Assembly (NCBI GenBank): GCA_963678705.1
Contig: OY783223.1
Location: 1,302,001-1,366,000 of the forward strand
DNA length: 64,000 bases
Source: Panorpa germanica
Taxonomy: Eukaryota; Arthropoda; Insecta; Mecoptera; Panorpidae
Direction: 5' to 3'
Program-made: the position numbers and the translations under genes
Shown: in pieces, positions 1 to 11,759 of the stretch
How the letters are laid out: each line of letters opens with the position of its first letter
Position numbering within the stretch: position 1 is the first letter of the stretch
Notes under the pieces: model-generated
Seen by the model: the letters and a program-made list of their open reading frames with translations, nothing else
What the model was told of the DNA's origin: nothing
Databases searched by the model: none

Positions 1-430
1 ACAAGAGCTTCAATACTGCAAAATGTTTAGTACGTATCTGCAACGCCTGACGGCTTAATCCATTTTGTATTACCTGGATTTACAGGAAGGATAAGTGATG
101 CAGACATAATAAAAGAGAGTTTATATTTAGATGCTCTTCCCGAGGGGTGTGTAGTAATGGCAGACCGCGGATTTAAAAATATCGGACATTTATTATCAAA
201 AAGAAAATGTGTACTTATTAGACCTCCTAGTGCTCAGGCGAATACTCAAATGAGTAAAGAGGATGTACTAAAAACCAAAAATATAGCATCATTAAGAGCG
301 CACATAGAGAGAAAAATACGACGTGTGAGGGCAACACAACATGTTGTCATGTGTTAATAATATTGTATTAATCGTTGCAGAGTTCATAAATTTGCAATAC
401 CCAGTGATGAAGTCTACTACAGCGCAGGTT
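1..430 (+). pseudogene. DDE_Tnp_4-type transposase, C-terminal fragment
   Basis: The reading frame from about base 34 gives a stretch containing SATPDGLIHF, GRISDAD, MADRGF and SLRAHIERKIRR. This order (D-G, G-G/R-S-D, A-D-x-G-F, then A-H-V/I-E-R) is the C-terminal half of the DDE_Tnp_4 endonuclease fold used by ISL2EU and PIF/Harbinger-like transposons. The frame stops at 355-357, and the last part of the fold is represented only by degenerate codons to about 430. The 5' part lies outside the window. The HTH halves of a similar transposase occur at 26300-26870 and 29205-29860, so the same family may be scattered through this locus. No splice sites or terminal repeats are visible. Family assignment is fairly secure; ISL2EU versus Harbinger is not resolved. 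Confidence 0.65.
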
Positions 431-557
431 TCTTAACTTGGAAATAAATATTAATAAATGTAAATGTTTTATTTATATGTTTATACCTAAAATAAAATTT
501 ATTTCATATATGTTGTACATATTAAAATGAAGAATTATTTCACTAGTTGTAAAATGT

Positions 558-975
558 ATGTGCACAGAAGTAGTTTCTGATACGATGGCATATAAAATGA
601 GTTGGACAGATGCCAAAAATACGATTAAGATCGACGGATTAGCATTTATAAAATTGATTACAGGTAAAGCTTGCCTATCCTACAAATAACGCAACTAATG
701 AAACTCCTAAACTTTTGTTATTTTCTGACTCAATTTGTATTATTATATTGAATAGAATACGAATTAGTTTAATCATAATTGTAATATTATACATTCAAAA
801 ATATGTAAAAATTATAATAATAAAAATAAAAATATGTAAAAATTATAATAATAACTTTATACATAATTCTATTTTTTCAGATACAATTTTACAAAAGTGG
901 AGTGCCTCTGATAAGGAAAAAATTGAAAAAGTTATTAAATCATGGTTTCAGCATGCTGGCGATCGCCTTAAATAA
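558..975 (+). CDS. Unidentified two-exon C-terminal gene fragment
   Basis: Two coding pieces join cleanly across a GT-AG intron at 664-880. Exon 1 runs to 663 and contains MSWTDAKNTIKIDGLAFI; exon 2 (881-975) contains KIEKVIKSWFQHAGDRLK and ends in TAA. The joined frame is open and the acceptor is preceded by a T-rich tract (attttttcag), which supports real splicing. I do not recognise the protein. The 5' limit is unclear because the frame stays open upstream of 558 without a good start or acceptor. It follows a DDE_Tnp_4 fragment, so it may be a second ORF of the same transposon or an unrelated gene tail. Confidence 0.4.
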
Positions 976-1364
976 CATAAATAATTATAATAATTATTCG
1001 AGCCGTAAAAGTATTTATAATTTTAATAATAAGATTATTTATATTGAGATGTAATATTGTTATTATTCATTGTGTTATCAAATAAATAATATTTAAACAG
1101 TATTTTCCTTGTCAATTTTAATTTTACAATAGCCTCTTAATTTTAACATAAAAATGTTAACTTTATGATGTTATCTTTCTGATATCTTTTTGATGATCTC
1201 TAAAAGATGACACTAGATGGCTCGTAAGAGAGCTTTATGTTAACTTTTTAATCATCATTTCTGATATCAGATCTTGAATAATGTTAACATTGAGAGAACT
1301 TTATGCTATCTTCTTGCCGAACGGGTAATTATTTTCTCCAAGCATTGTTATTATTAAATTGTAT
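976..1364. other. AT-rich stretch, no gene seen
   Basis: There is no supported coding region. The stretch is AT-rich, with several GTTAAC-containing words in both orientations but no clean terminal repeat. Confidence 0.5.
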
Positions 1365-2250
1365 TTGCAGAGACAGACGCAGAGAAATAGAAATTGAGGA
1401 GAGATATACATACGCCTTCTTAAACAAAAACTGAAAAGATCATTCCAGAAACAAAAGGTACACTAAAAAACTTATCCGAATCTATTGAGGAACCGATTTT
1501 GAAAAATATTTTGTAAAAGGAAGGTACCCACTATTATCTTCCGTCATAAGAAATTGCAAGATAAAAGCTAATGCCAGGAAGTGGACGTTAGACGACAAAC
1601 TCGTGGCATTAACTATTTATAAAAGGGGACCTAGGTGTTATAGGTATACGAATAAATCAACCCTTCAAGCTATGCCTTCTAGAATTCTAGAACGACCCTA
1701 ATGAACGTGTTGGCTAATGTGAGATTAGATCCAGGTATTAATAAAACATTATGAGGCATTCTAGGTAAAAGAATTAAAGATTAAGATGAACAATATAAGT
1801 GTTGTGTGTTGATGTTTGATGAAATAAGTTTAACCAACCCAAGGGTTAACTTATTGTCATTTCAAGCAGACACTTCGAGGATACGTTGATTTAGGAGACG
1901 ATAAGAAGCAAGATGAACTGGCTCACCATGCATTGCTGTTATACTGATAATATTTTAGACAAATCTAATGTTGAGCTTGCAAATATTTCTAGTTTCAGTT
2001 ATATTGATTTTAATACTGATTTAAATTCGATATTTTTGAAATAAAATCAAAGCTTATGGTACTGGCTTTGTCATAAAACAAACCACCAAAAAAAATTGTG
2101 AAGCATGTAATGCTGGTAATATTACCGCAATTAAATACATTAAGAATGAGAATAGAATAAATGCGATAAGAAACCAAATCACATATAATGATAAATATGT
2201 GATAGTTACAGGACAACTCCTATACAGCTAAAGTTCCTAATGTTGGCAAC
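1365..2250 (+). pseudogene. P-superfamily (THAP9-like) transposase relic, copy A
   Basis: Broken frames carry ARKWTLDDKLVALTIYKRG, MNVLANVRLDPGIN and the DEISL motif, which are hallmarks of the P-element/THAP9 RNase-H-like transposase core. A later piece encodes ITAIKYIKNENR. The same DNA, very similar base for base, recurs at 44576-45400, where the sequence is slightly less broken; an extra duplicated word (tctagaattctagaa) and a short insertion near 2030-2060 shift the frame here. The relic loses similarity to copy B after about 2220. No THAP finger is present, so it is 5'-truncated. It cannot encode an active enzyme. Confidence 0.75.
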
Positions 2251-2489
2251 CCTGCTGTGATACAGACTCTGTATCAGCAGACTTCTTGCGAAATGATTCT
2301 GATTCAACTTGTAAACTTTTTGCATCTTGTAATCCTGCCATCTTTCCATCCAATGTTGTACTCATTTTTTGGGCTCTATTTGAGCTTCCTCTATCTTCAA
2401 CTCGCTGATTATTATCAAAGCTGTTTTCTCTGGAATCTACGGACCTTCTTGAGGAATTATTTCTTCTTTCTGGGCTCCTTGTTAGGGAT

Positions 2490-2640
2490 ATTCACTTAAC
2501 ATCGATATATCGAATTTATTCGATGTATTCCGTACGATATATCGGATTGATTCGATGTTTTGACTAACATTTATTGTATTCGATATATCGATATATTTAT
2601 TTATAGAAACATCGAATATTTGCTTTTTTTATTTTCTTGT
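2490..2640. repeat. ATCGATATATCG-rich terminal-like repeat block
   Basis: The words CGATATATCG, ATCGAAT and ATTCGATG recur in both orientations, making a cluster of short palindromes. Such subterminal clusters mark ends of many hAT elements. A BED-finger exon lies 700 bp downstream on the plus strand, so this may be the left end of that hAT-like element. No matching right end was found. Confidence 0.4.
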
Positions 2641-3370
2641 CGAATCTATTAACGAACTAAATAATTTTAACACTACTTGATGCCTTCAATTTTAAATAAG
2701 GTTCATTAAGATAGTGACATCTGTGAGTGACCATCTTAATTATCTAATCTATCCTGACAGATCGATCGACTATTCACTCTCAATGTATGTATAGTCTGTG
2801 GATTCTATAGGTTCATTATATTTACTTACACTCACTTCACTCTTCTTGCGTCGTCTTCTTCTGTTTGGCGGTAACGCAAATAAATCATTGTTTTAATTGT
2901 TTATCTAAGACAAATTTATGTAAGAATTTTACTTGCTACTACAATTTATTACTCTAAAATAACTGATTTGACCTATCGTTTGATTGCTAGTTCGAAGTTG
3001 AAAAGGTATATAATATTATATTTCTATTATGTTTATGAACCTAACCTCTACTCGTTTGTGACAGTGTTTTATATTGAAGATATAATATAATGATCTTTTA
3101 TATTATAATACATTTCATAATAATAAATATATTTCCTATTTTATTCTTATAAATGCTATATCATTATAATGAAGTAAGTAGTTATTCGATATGTTATAAA
3201 GCACTACTTGTACTTACGTGTATTGCATCAAATCATTTCTTTAGTGTATTTTTCATTTAGCTTGTAAACAAATTAACTCAATAGTGATATGACACTACAT
3301 CAGACACTAAATAAAATTATGGAAAAAAATAAACATTAATTGATTTGTTCTTTTTTTAGTTAATTACAAG
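2641..3370. other. Non-coding leader, nothing recognised
   Basis: This is AT-rich with no supported ORF. Its position between a hAT-like terminal block and a BED exon suggests a transposon 5' untranslated region or promoter, which is inference from order only. Confidence 0.35.
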
Positions 3371-3634
3371 ATGGCGCCTCTAAAGAGAAGTCATGTATGG
3401 AAGTTTTTTACGAAAATTGAGGGAAATGAAAACCTTGTAAAATGCAAAATTTGCCAAAAAACTATTAAATCTTGTGGCAACACATCAAACTTGCTTAGTC
3501 ACGTAAAAAATATCCACAAGGCTGCCTTTTTGGATATGAATAAAGAATATTCACAAGTGTTGAGCAATGTCAACTTACTAAATATCCACAGTGAAACAAT
3601 TACAAAAACAAATGAATTTCGCTCCGTAAAATAA
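3371..3634 (+). CDS. BED zinc-finger exon of a hAT-like (ZBED) gene
   Basis: The 87-residue frame begins ATGGCGCC and encodes a BED-type finger: aromatic HVWKFFTK, then CKIC, then HVKNIH (C-x2-C ... H-x4-H) at about residues 9-50. BED fingers are DNA-binding modules at the N-termini of hAT transposases and of host ZBED proteins derived from them. No dimerisation or catalytic hAT region follows; the frame ends at 3634 and AT-rich DNA and a LINE leader come next. It is therefore either a first exon whose remainder was lost to the LINE insertion, or a MITE-like remnant. It is only weakly similar to the BED region of the complete hAT at 45706-50007. Confidence 0.6.
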   Translation: MAPLKRSHVWKFFTKIEGNENLVKCKICQKTIKSCGNTSNLLSHVKNIHKAAFLDMNKEYSQVLSNVNLLNIHSETITKTNEFRSVK

Positions 3635-4141
3635 ATATAATATTTATTTTCTTAACCTAATATTAAATTAAATTAAATAAAAATTAATATTAAATATTTA
3701 TATATTATTATATATATACAAATTATTTTATATTTTTACTTTATTTTAAGTTTAGTATTTTTGTAATTTTCTGTGTTTTATACACAGATATTATACCGTA
3801 TAAACTTTTGTGTACTTTTCACTTTACCAACGACTGTGTTGAATGTTTATATGTTCCACACACGTGTTTTGTATAAAATATTGTGCACTAACATTGTTTA
3901 AACATATGTGAGTTAGAAACAATAGATACATTTAAACTTTCAGTGATCTGTGTGAGTGAAGTGATCAATAAAACATTGTGATTATCTTAATAGTGGCAAC
4001 AGTGATAAAGTGAAAAGTGAACTTTTATATCTAGTGAATAACTCAGTGAAATATGTGCGGTTTTAGGACATGTACAATAGTGAAAACCCACTAAATAAAT
4101 ACATTATTACCGCATTTAAAAACATTTCAATTTTAAATAAG
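3635..4141. other. AT-rich gap and probable LINE 5' leader
   Basis: No gene is seen. From roughly 3840 the base composition becomes less AT-rich and runs continuously into ORF1 of the Jockey-like element, so the last 300 bases are probably its 5' untranslated region. No target duplication could be defined. Confidence 0.4.
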
Positions 4142-5686
4142 ATGGAGGCTACAGCAATGGATGTTGTAGACGCTTCAGCATCGTCTACAGTGAGCAAGAG
4201 GCCACACCAGGGGAGAGCTGGAAGTCCCCCTAATAAAAGATGCCAGGGAACTGCTACAACTACCCCACTTATCACCACCTCACCAGCGCCCGCTCCAACG
4301 GCGCCTGCCCCCACGGCAACCACAACTACACCGCCTGCAACATCGGCAACAAATCAAACACCGTTCACATTAAAGGTGAACGCAATTCATATCATGGGCG
4401 TCCAGAAAACCCACAAATCGTGGTACGCAATCTCGAAAATAATCCTTGCCAGCACCGGCATGGCAAGGCTTTATACCAGACTAAACACCGACACAGACTA
4501 ACAACACCACATCTGTGTTCTTTGAGAACACAGATCAGCACAGAGCGGCAACAAAAGCTCTTGATGCCGCTCATATTGAGTATGCGGTCATAAACTGCAG
4601 CCCGGAGGACATGCCGCTCCGGAAGGTCGTAAGGGGGCTTCCCATCGACACCCCTATTGACTCCATAATAGAGTACCTGACGGACAACGGTATTCATGCC
4701 AAGAGCGTAAACCAGCTCAAATCGAGAAACAACGGCAATATACCTATGCCGTTGTTTCTCATAACCTTAGAAAATACTCCAAACAACCGGGAGATAAACA
4801 ACTTAAACAAAAAATTTTTAAACATATACAACTCCCGGGTTGAGGAGTATAGGGGCTCAAACACCCCCAGCCAGTGCTGGAAGTGCCTCAGGATGGGGCA
4901 CAGCTCCATAAATTGCAGATCTGAGCAGATATGCAACATATGCGCTGGCGCGCACGTCAGGGATGAATGCCCGGTAAAGGACAGACCGAACGTAAAAACA
5001 CTTTTAAAATGCGCGTCCTGCCACGGAAACCACCACGGCAACTATAAAGGTTGCCCCACTTACCGTGCCGAGCAGGCGGCAATATGGCAGCGTAACAAAA
5101 ATAAAATTATGTGCTGAGACCTCAATATGTAGATGCCGTCGCCCCCCAGAGCAACTCCTGGAAAAGGGGGAATCCGTTTAAAACTCTGCAAGACTTTGCG
5201 GAACCCCCTTTCCAGGTCAACACCGCTGCAGAAGAATCAGTGATCGGCCCCCTGACGGACGAGGAGCTGATCCAAACGATACCTGCCCGCCCTCCACTGC
5301 AACACCCCAAAAGCAGCAAGAAACATACAAGAAATAGTAAGCGGAAACCTAGCTCCGGCCCTGGCTCGAGAAAACGTTCCAAGAGCAGGGCAAACTCGGC
5401 GGTTCGCTTTGATGCCGAAACGAGAAACGCAGTTCCGCGAACACCCCCTCAAACACAAATACCGAAGCCTACACCCAGACGCAGTAGAAGCCGCAGCTCG
5501 CAACAAAACAAAGTAAGTGGCAATAACATCGATAACATTGATATTGAATCCCTACTAAAATATTTAACACCTATATTACAATTGATTCCCACAATTAAGT
5601 CGCTCATTGCGGCGGCATTATCTCTAATAAAAACATTCCTACCCGGTCTTGACCTTTCTGCTTTACAAGTCTTTGCCGACAACTAA
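4142..5686 (+). pseudogene. Jockey-like LINE ORF1 (zinc-knuckle RNA-binding protein), frameshifted
   Basis: ORF1 starts at ATG 4142 and is recovered in three frames: 4142 to about 4400, 4515-5117 and 5111-5686. The middle piece has a region resembling PRE_C2HC (KVVRGLPIDTPIDSIIEYL) followed by CCHC knuckles such as CWKCLRMGHSSINC and CNICAGAHVRDEC. The last piece is basic and Ser/Arg-rich and ends in a hydrophobic tail. Jockey-clade ORF1 proteins bind element RNA and accompany it to chromosome ends or targets. At least two frameshifts (about 4400-4515 and about 5105) break the gene. ORF2 begins three bases after the stop at 5686, a typical compact spacing. Confidence 0.75.
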
Positions 5687-5689
5687 AGT

Positions 5690-8290
5690 ATGTACCCAGG
5701 GGGTAATAAAAACATTAAGATCGTCTCATGGAATGTTAACGGTATCGTAGCCAACGGCGCCGAACTGTCTGTCTTTCTGCAAGACGAGAAGCCACAAATA
5801 GTATTACTCCAAGAAACCAAAGCACCTAACAACCCTATTAGCTTTCCGCCATATCTCACATACAAATCCGACAGGACCGGACTGGGAGGCGGCACAGCTA
5901 TCCTTATACTTCCTAATATCATTCACAATGCAATCCATATCCCTAACACCGGATATCTAGAAAATACCGCAGTAGAAGTAACCATAGACCACCAAACCAC
6001 TACTGTAATCAGCGTATACTTCTCGCCAAGTCAATCCTTACAACACTCTAACCTATCCCCATTGTTTACTAGCGACCGCGTAATTGTCGGTGGAGATTTA
6101 AACGCAAAACATGAAGCCTGGAACTCCCGCTGGACTAGTACTAGAGGGAGAACCCTGCAAAGGTTTGCGCAATTGAATTCCATCGACATTATGGGGCCCG
6201 ATAGTTACACAATATACCCTTATAATCATCGCCTTAATCCCGATATCATTGATATATTCCTTTTCAAAAACATTTTTAACCATAAAGAGATAGAAACTAG
6301 TTCGGACCTGTCCTCCGATCACAGGGCAGTCATCCTCCAGTTCGTTAGTCATATCAACTTCAACCCACGTAAAAATAAAATCCCTAATTTTAAATACATT
6401 GATCCTATTAAATTTACCCAACTTCTTAATACAACCCTGCCCTCAGCAAAACCAATTTTAGATTCACCCTCCGATATTGACATAGCAGTAAATACCCTTT
6501 CTGAAAAGATGGCCGACGCTTCTCGAAGGTCTAGAGACACCAATAGCATATCGCATAGCAATAAAACCCTTCAGGAATTCCCATCTAACATTAGAAATAC
6601 AGTTTATTTGCTAAGGCGGGCACGTCGCAGATGGCAGGAGAGACGTGTCCTCTCAGACAAACAAATGTATTATAGAATTAAAAAATTAGTCAAAACCTCA
6701 ATTAGAATTCATAAAAATCTCATTTACCAAACCCAGTTAGAAAATGCAAACATTAACTTCAATAACCTCCACACACTTCCCGCGGATATTCTAAGAGTTG
6801 GTCATCAGATCAAGGAAATTAGAACGCCGCATGGGGTGAAATTCTCCCCTCGGGAAATCGCTAATGAAATTAGTAATTACCTGAAGGATGGTTTTAAAAC
6901 TCATGTGGACGTTCAAATACCTGCCTTCACAGAGGAGGTGAACGAATGGTGCACGCTGGGGTTCCCCAATATGGCGGAATGTAATTACGACATGTTTGGA
7001 TTTGTAACCAGTGATAGCGTCATGAAAATCATTTCCTCAATGAAAAATGGTAAATCGCCTGGCTTTGACGACCTTCCCATAGAATATTTCAAACAATTAA
7101 AATTCAAATCACTCGCGCTACTCACGAACATTATAAACCGGTGCCTTCAGCTAAGGTATTTCCCCGTTAGCTTCAAACACGCGATCATAACCCCTGTAAG
7201 AAAAGGACAGAAAGACCCGAAATTATCAAGTAGTTATAGGCCTATCTCTTTACTCCCAGCTATTTCCAAAATCCTTGAAAAATAGTGTATGAGAGATTAA
7301 TCACATTCCTAGACTCTCATAAAATCATTCCCGACAACCAATTTGGTTTCCGTCACTCACATTCCACGACCCACGCAACATTACACGTAGTGGAATGGGT
7401 GGGCAAAACGCTACAAGCTGGTGAAACTTGCGCGGGCGCATTCTTAGATATCCAAAAAGCCTTTGATACAGTATGGCATAACGGCCTGCTGTACAAACTC
7501 CATCAACTCAATTTCCCTCCGTCATTCATACGGTTTATCAAATCTTACATGGAAAACAGAACATTCGCGGTCAGAGTTGGGAACGAGTGTTCTGATATAC
7601 ATGTTATAGAAGCAGGAGTTCCCCAAGGAACCATATTGTCTCCTACACTATATAGCATTTATATCTCGGACATTCCAACCCTGGGACGAACAAACACCAC
7701 GATACAATCAACGTTCTATGCAGACGATACAGCCATATTGTCCAGGTCCGCACTTAGGCAGTTGCATACCTCCAAGACGCTTTAATTAAGGCAATGACTT
7801 TCTACACACAGTGGCGGGTCAAGATCAATCCTGACAAAACACAATGTATCCTTTTCACATCCTTACGCAATTCTGAGGGCCGTAAGAATATCACTTTGTC
7901 TGGCCAGGAAATTCCCTGGACAAACAAAGTGACGTACCTAGGAACTATTCTCAATCCGACTCTGAACTTCAGAAGCGAGATTGAGAGCAGAACTAATAAA
8001 GCGAACCAAAGAATTGCCATCCTTCGCCCACTACTTAATCCTAAATCCAAATTAAACCTACAAAACAAACTGACGATTTACAAGACTTATATACGCCCAA
8101 TCCTGCTTTTCGACAGCCTGATATGGGGCCAAACAGTTGATTTTAAACATATTGAAATAATACAAAACAAATTGCTTCGCCTCATAACAGGCTGTGGTTG
8201 GTATATCCGCAATGACAGAATACGTTACGAACTTGACATTCCCACCTTAGCTTCCATCACACACGACAAGGCCACGCGTTTCTATTCAAC
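5690..8290 (+). pseudogene. Jockey-like LINE ORF2 (AP endonuclease + reverse transcriptase), broken and 3'-truncated
   Basis: The first frame (5690-7285) starts MYPGGNKNIKIVSWNVNG and continues with the exonuclease-endonuclease-phosphatase motifs LLQETKAP, GGDLNAKH and SSDHRAV, then RT motifs SMKNGKSPGFDDLP and SSYRPISLL. The frame shifts near 7280 and carries on with FLDIQKAFDTVWH, GVPQGTILSPTLY and the catalytic FYADDTAIL. A second shift near 7770 leads to WRVKINPDKTQCILF and the connection region. There is no RNase H, as expected for Jockey. Similarity ends at about 8290, where another element begins. This copy cannot retrotranspose. Confidence 0.85.
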
Positions 8291-9626
8291 CGTGTGGTGG
8301 CCGGATTTAAGAATAGCCCCACTGCATAACTCATGCATGTCGTAAAAGGCGACTAAAAATGGGTCGTCCCGGGTAAGGTTCCACTTTAAAGACATCGCAT
8401 GCATGTTGGTGGTATCGACGCAAATATGCCCCGTGTCCCGAGCATAGGTGGCTGTGTGCCTCAGCACTCTGGGAGCTTTGAATGGATCTAACGATCGTTC
8501 ATCGCTCTTAGATAAAGGAGTGTGGTCCAGACGCGAAGAAACTGCTCTACTTTATATACGGCTAAAAGGAAATAAACTTGTTGGTTAGTTTAGCTCCTTG
8601 GCTTTAAAGTACTAATGTATGGCTAGCATGCACAGCCTGCATATATTGAACTATTACTTCATAAGTCAACCCGTGGGTGCTTCGATCGAAGCGGGAAACT
8701 GACTATGTTGATTGATAACCTTTTACTTTTATTTTATTTTTTTTATTTTAAATGGATGAGATTATTAGATCGAGATTGTCAGCACTTGTGGAGACAACGA
8801 CGAACTTAGTTTACTAAGATTGGAGTGGTGCAGCGTGCGAAGTATACGCGAGTATATGGTAGTGTATGGCTAATAGTGACGAGCTATCTTAATTATGATA
8901 ACGCTAAGATAAGGAGTTGATTGGATTCGCAAGTATGACAATCCTCGGTCTAAGGTGACGACTTATCGAGATTTCTCTATACTGCATGTTCCGACATGCT
9001 TTATAGGAGGCTAGGGCGGATGGGGGTGACGATCCCATCCGTACCTAGCCGAAGTCACGTTAAGGACTCATAATTATTAGAATGGTTCAGTCCAATGGTG
9101 AAACTCCGGCGGACATTGATATGAGGGATAGGGTCCTCATGTCTTTCAAAGATTTGTTGCCCAAGCTGTTGTTAACACTGGCGGACTCGTAAGAGTGTAG
9201 CGATTGTGTTAGTAACATTGTCCGAGGGACATAGATATGAGGATGGGGTCTCATATCTATTAATTTGTTGCTCTGGCTCTGATCACTTGCTGACTCGTAA
9301 GAGTCGCGGTTGTGTGAAGAAGCAGGACGTGACAGGGGCTTACCGACTAATCTAGTCAAGGGCAGGTAAGCGGCGGAGTACAAGGTCACGTTGAGACCTC
9401 CGTTAACTGGGGGTGCTATGACGAGGGAGAGATATTCTAACTCATAATTAGCACCTTGGTGGCCCAGGAATGTTGGGAACTGGGGATCCCCAACATTTAT
9501 GTAGTCCCATATATGACAACTGGCGAGTCTTTGGACAATGATTTTTGGCTTTTGATATAATATTTGGCGAAGGAGTGCTGCCTTCTAAAACCAGCACAAA
9601 TTTAAATTTACAAATGTTAATAATGA
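8291..9626. other. 5' region of an R2-like LINE (non-coding)
   Basis: The stretch is less AT-rich than its surroundings and has no long ORF. It starts where Jockey ORF2 similarity stops and leads into a zinc-finger/RT reading frame at 9627, so it is read as the long 5' untranslated part of that element. The word ATGTCGTAAAAGGCGACT (around 8336-8354) resembles a sequence I have seen in insect LINE-associated repeats. It contains two diverged direct repeats (9109-9320). The exact 5' end and any self-cleaving ribozyme fold were not established. Confidence 0.45.
9109..9320. repeat. Two diverged direct repeats of about 105 bp
   Basis: Unit 1 (about 9109-9218) and unit 2 (about 9225-9320) share GGACAT-GATATGAG, GGGT-CTCAT, ATTTGTTGC and GACTCGTAAGAGT in the same order. 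They lie in the presumed 5' region of the R2-like element. Confidence 0.55.
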
Positions 9627-10307
9627 ATGAAAAAGTATCGATACTATTATCTACTTATGATGCCTTTACTTCACACCAATAATGAATCTTTTAGTGGAGA
9701 CCACGACCCCGGTCTCCTTCGGACACCCGAGGGGGTCAATTATGACAACGGTGGCAAGATAAAAGTTAACATAGCTGGAAAATTCGATAATGTATATTGC
9801 CCAATATGCCTATTGCGGGGCATCAACCTATTATGCATAGGTCTATCAGAAATTAACAAGCACCTTACTAAAGAGCATTCGACGTCCTCGGTGGAGTTCG
9901 TCTGCAATGCGTGCCAAAATGATGCTCAAAAGCAGCTGGATATAGTATGTCGTACGCTAGACGAACTAGGGCTAAAGATCTCTGCCGCTAAATCGTCAAC
10001 CTTTGCTATAAAATGTCTATCAGGCAAAACGTACGGGATTATCGACCCAAAGTTGATCGATCCGATAAGTCATGTCAAGCTTCCTTACAATCAATGCAAT
10101 GATATGTTTAAGTATCTGGGCATTAGGTTTACCCCGTGGGTAGGTCCTAATGCCGATAAAGTCTATCAAGACTTAATTGACAGCATTGGAAGATTACAAA
10201 ATACTAGCCTGGACGCGCTCCAGAAAATTGAAATGCTAAGGACATATATCCTTAGCCATTTTACGTTTAGGACATTAATATGCCCGCCAACGTGCCCGGA
10301 ATTCTGA
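9627..10307 (+). pseudogene. R2-like LINE protein with internal deletion (zinc finger fused to RT thumb)
   Basis: The 226-residue frame opens with an N-terminal C2H2 finger (YCPICLLRG ... INKHLTKEHS; C-x2-C and H-x4-H) and the start of a second (FVCNAC). It then passes directly, near base 9920, into a sequence typical of the end of an RT palm and thumb (DELGLKISAAKSSTFAI, MFKYLGIRF). R2-superfamily elements encode one ORF with N-terminal fingers, a central RT and a C-terminal restriction-like endonuclease. Most of the RT, including the catalytic YADD region, is missing, yet the join is in frame. Broken codons after 10307 (about to 10530) may be remnants of the C-terminal domain. No rDNA flank is visible. 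Confidence 0.6.
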
Positions 10308-11755
10308 AAATCCGCTTATTAAGGCCCTCGGTGACTACGATCAGGCGGATACGGCACTGCCTAGATTGCCTAAAAGCATACTATGCAGACTTAACTTTAA
10401 CTCCGCCTGTGAAATGTCTACCGAGGTAGACGACACACAATAAAGAAACCCGCGTGTTTTTATGGAAATGTATGCGGACGGCTTGATCAAAGGGAATACA
10501 ATTGTAATATGTCACCCTGCATTCCGCATTCCACACTTTCCTTTACCATACCGCTTTAATATCCCATTTCACACTTTCCAAAAACCTTTTAACATTTCGT
10601 GTTACTTTCACACCATCACTTTCTACTCTATTCACCCTTACGGCCTTGCACAAACTTCCCATTTCCCACAATTAAATGTTATCGATACTGTCACATACAC
10701 TTTTGTTACAGACTTCGTAAATTGATATAAAATCAATTTTATATCTCACAGCGCCTAATGATGTTTATTTTTATAAGAAACAATCAAATCGCAATACCCT
10801 ATTTCACTTCAAGAATTGCAGACTTTCACTCTACAACGCAGGAAGTGTTTAAAAGTGAAAGTAAAAAGTGAAAGTGAAACAATGTGTTTATTTCAGCAAA
10901 GACTTAACAGATAAACAAACAATGCAATTCTCTGTAAATACCATTTCACATAGTTTTAAGATACTCCATATTATGTTTTGTAATATAAATTCTACAATCA
11001 TTATTATAGCAATAAGTTACTTTATACTTTAGCATATAAGCACAGTAAAAGTCCTTTGACAGCATCCCGCATAGACTTTACCATACGTAAATGTCATTCT
11101 TACAAACCATAGCGGCACCGCTAAAAGGGACTTTTACTATTTTATTATTTTATTATTAAATTCCATTTCACATCTTGTATCTAAAATCTTAAAAATTTTT
11201 ATAATCATTATACTAGCATTAAGGAACTTCGTACTTTATATTCTAGCATGTAATAACAATAACAAAAAGATCGTTTGATCAGCGGCGTACTACAAACTTT
11301 ACTATGTGTATAGACATTTTTACAAATAGCGACGCCGCTGGTATAAGCGATACTCTCATTATAAACTAGTATTATGACTGCGGCAAACGTCCAACGTCTG
11401 TTTTATGGCCTACCCAAATAAATAGATCCATTACAAGCAAGGGCAGGTCATAAAACCTAAAATTAAAATTAAAATACAAAAACTATTTTTCAAATATTAT
11501 TCTCAAAACTAAAATTACTACCACTATCTATAATTTTATTACTACAACTTTACTTTTAATTTCAATATTACCATTTATAATCATGTAACAATAACCGACC
11601 TGCATAAGGATCACAGGCCCGTACTTTATCTTTTATTTTTAGAATTAATTATTAATTTTAAAATTGTATTTCACTTCTATATACCCATGTCTTAGTTTTA
11701 AGTTAGCTTAAGCCTGTACATAATTTTATATTTTTTTTGTTTTCTTTTTTTATCA
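10308..11755. other. Degenerate 3' part and 3' untranslated region of the R2-like element
   Basis: No intact ORF. A stretch to about 10530 gives broken R2-like codons (for example TRVFMEMYADGLI). The rest is AT-rich and contains a pair of diverged repeats of roughly 190 bp at about 10960-11345. An ATCAATAAATAG word near 11750 could serve as a polyadenylation signal. Confidence 0.4.
10960..11345. repeat. Pair of diverged ~190-bp direct repeats
   Basis: Both halves contain, in order, an AT-rich ATAAT-CATTAT word, a CTTTATA-TCTAGCAT/TTTAGCAT word, GACTTTACCAT or AACTTTACTATG, a C-ATTCTTACAAA/ATTTTTACAAA word and a GC-rich AGCGGC/GACGCCGCT motif. The repeats lie in the 3' region of the R2-like element and could be structured RNA. 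Confidence 0.45.
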
Positions 11756-11759
11756 ATAA

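Noticed and set aside
3371-3634. BED exon as part of the complete hAT family at 45706
   Set aside because: The BED sequences and the flanking subterminal words (CGATATATCG versus CAAGAC) are different; they are separate families.
4063-4323. Minus-strand Val/Ala/Gly-rich frame opposite LINE ORF1
   Set aside because: It is the antisense shadow of a Pro/Thr/Ala-rich coding stretch.
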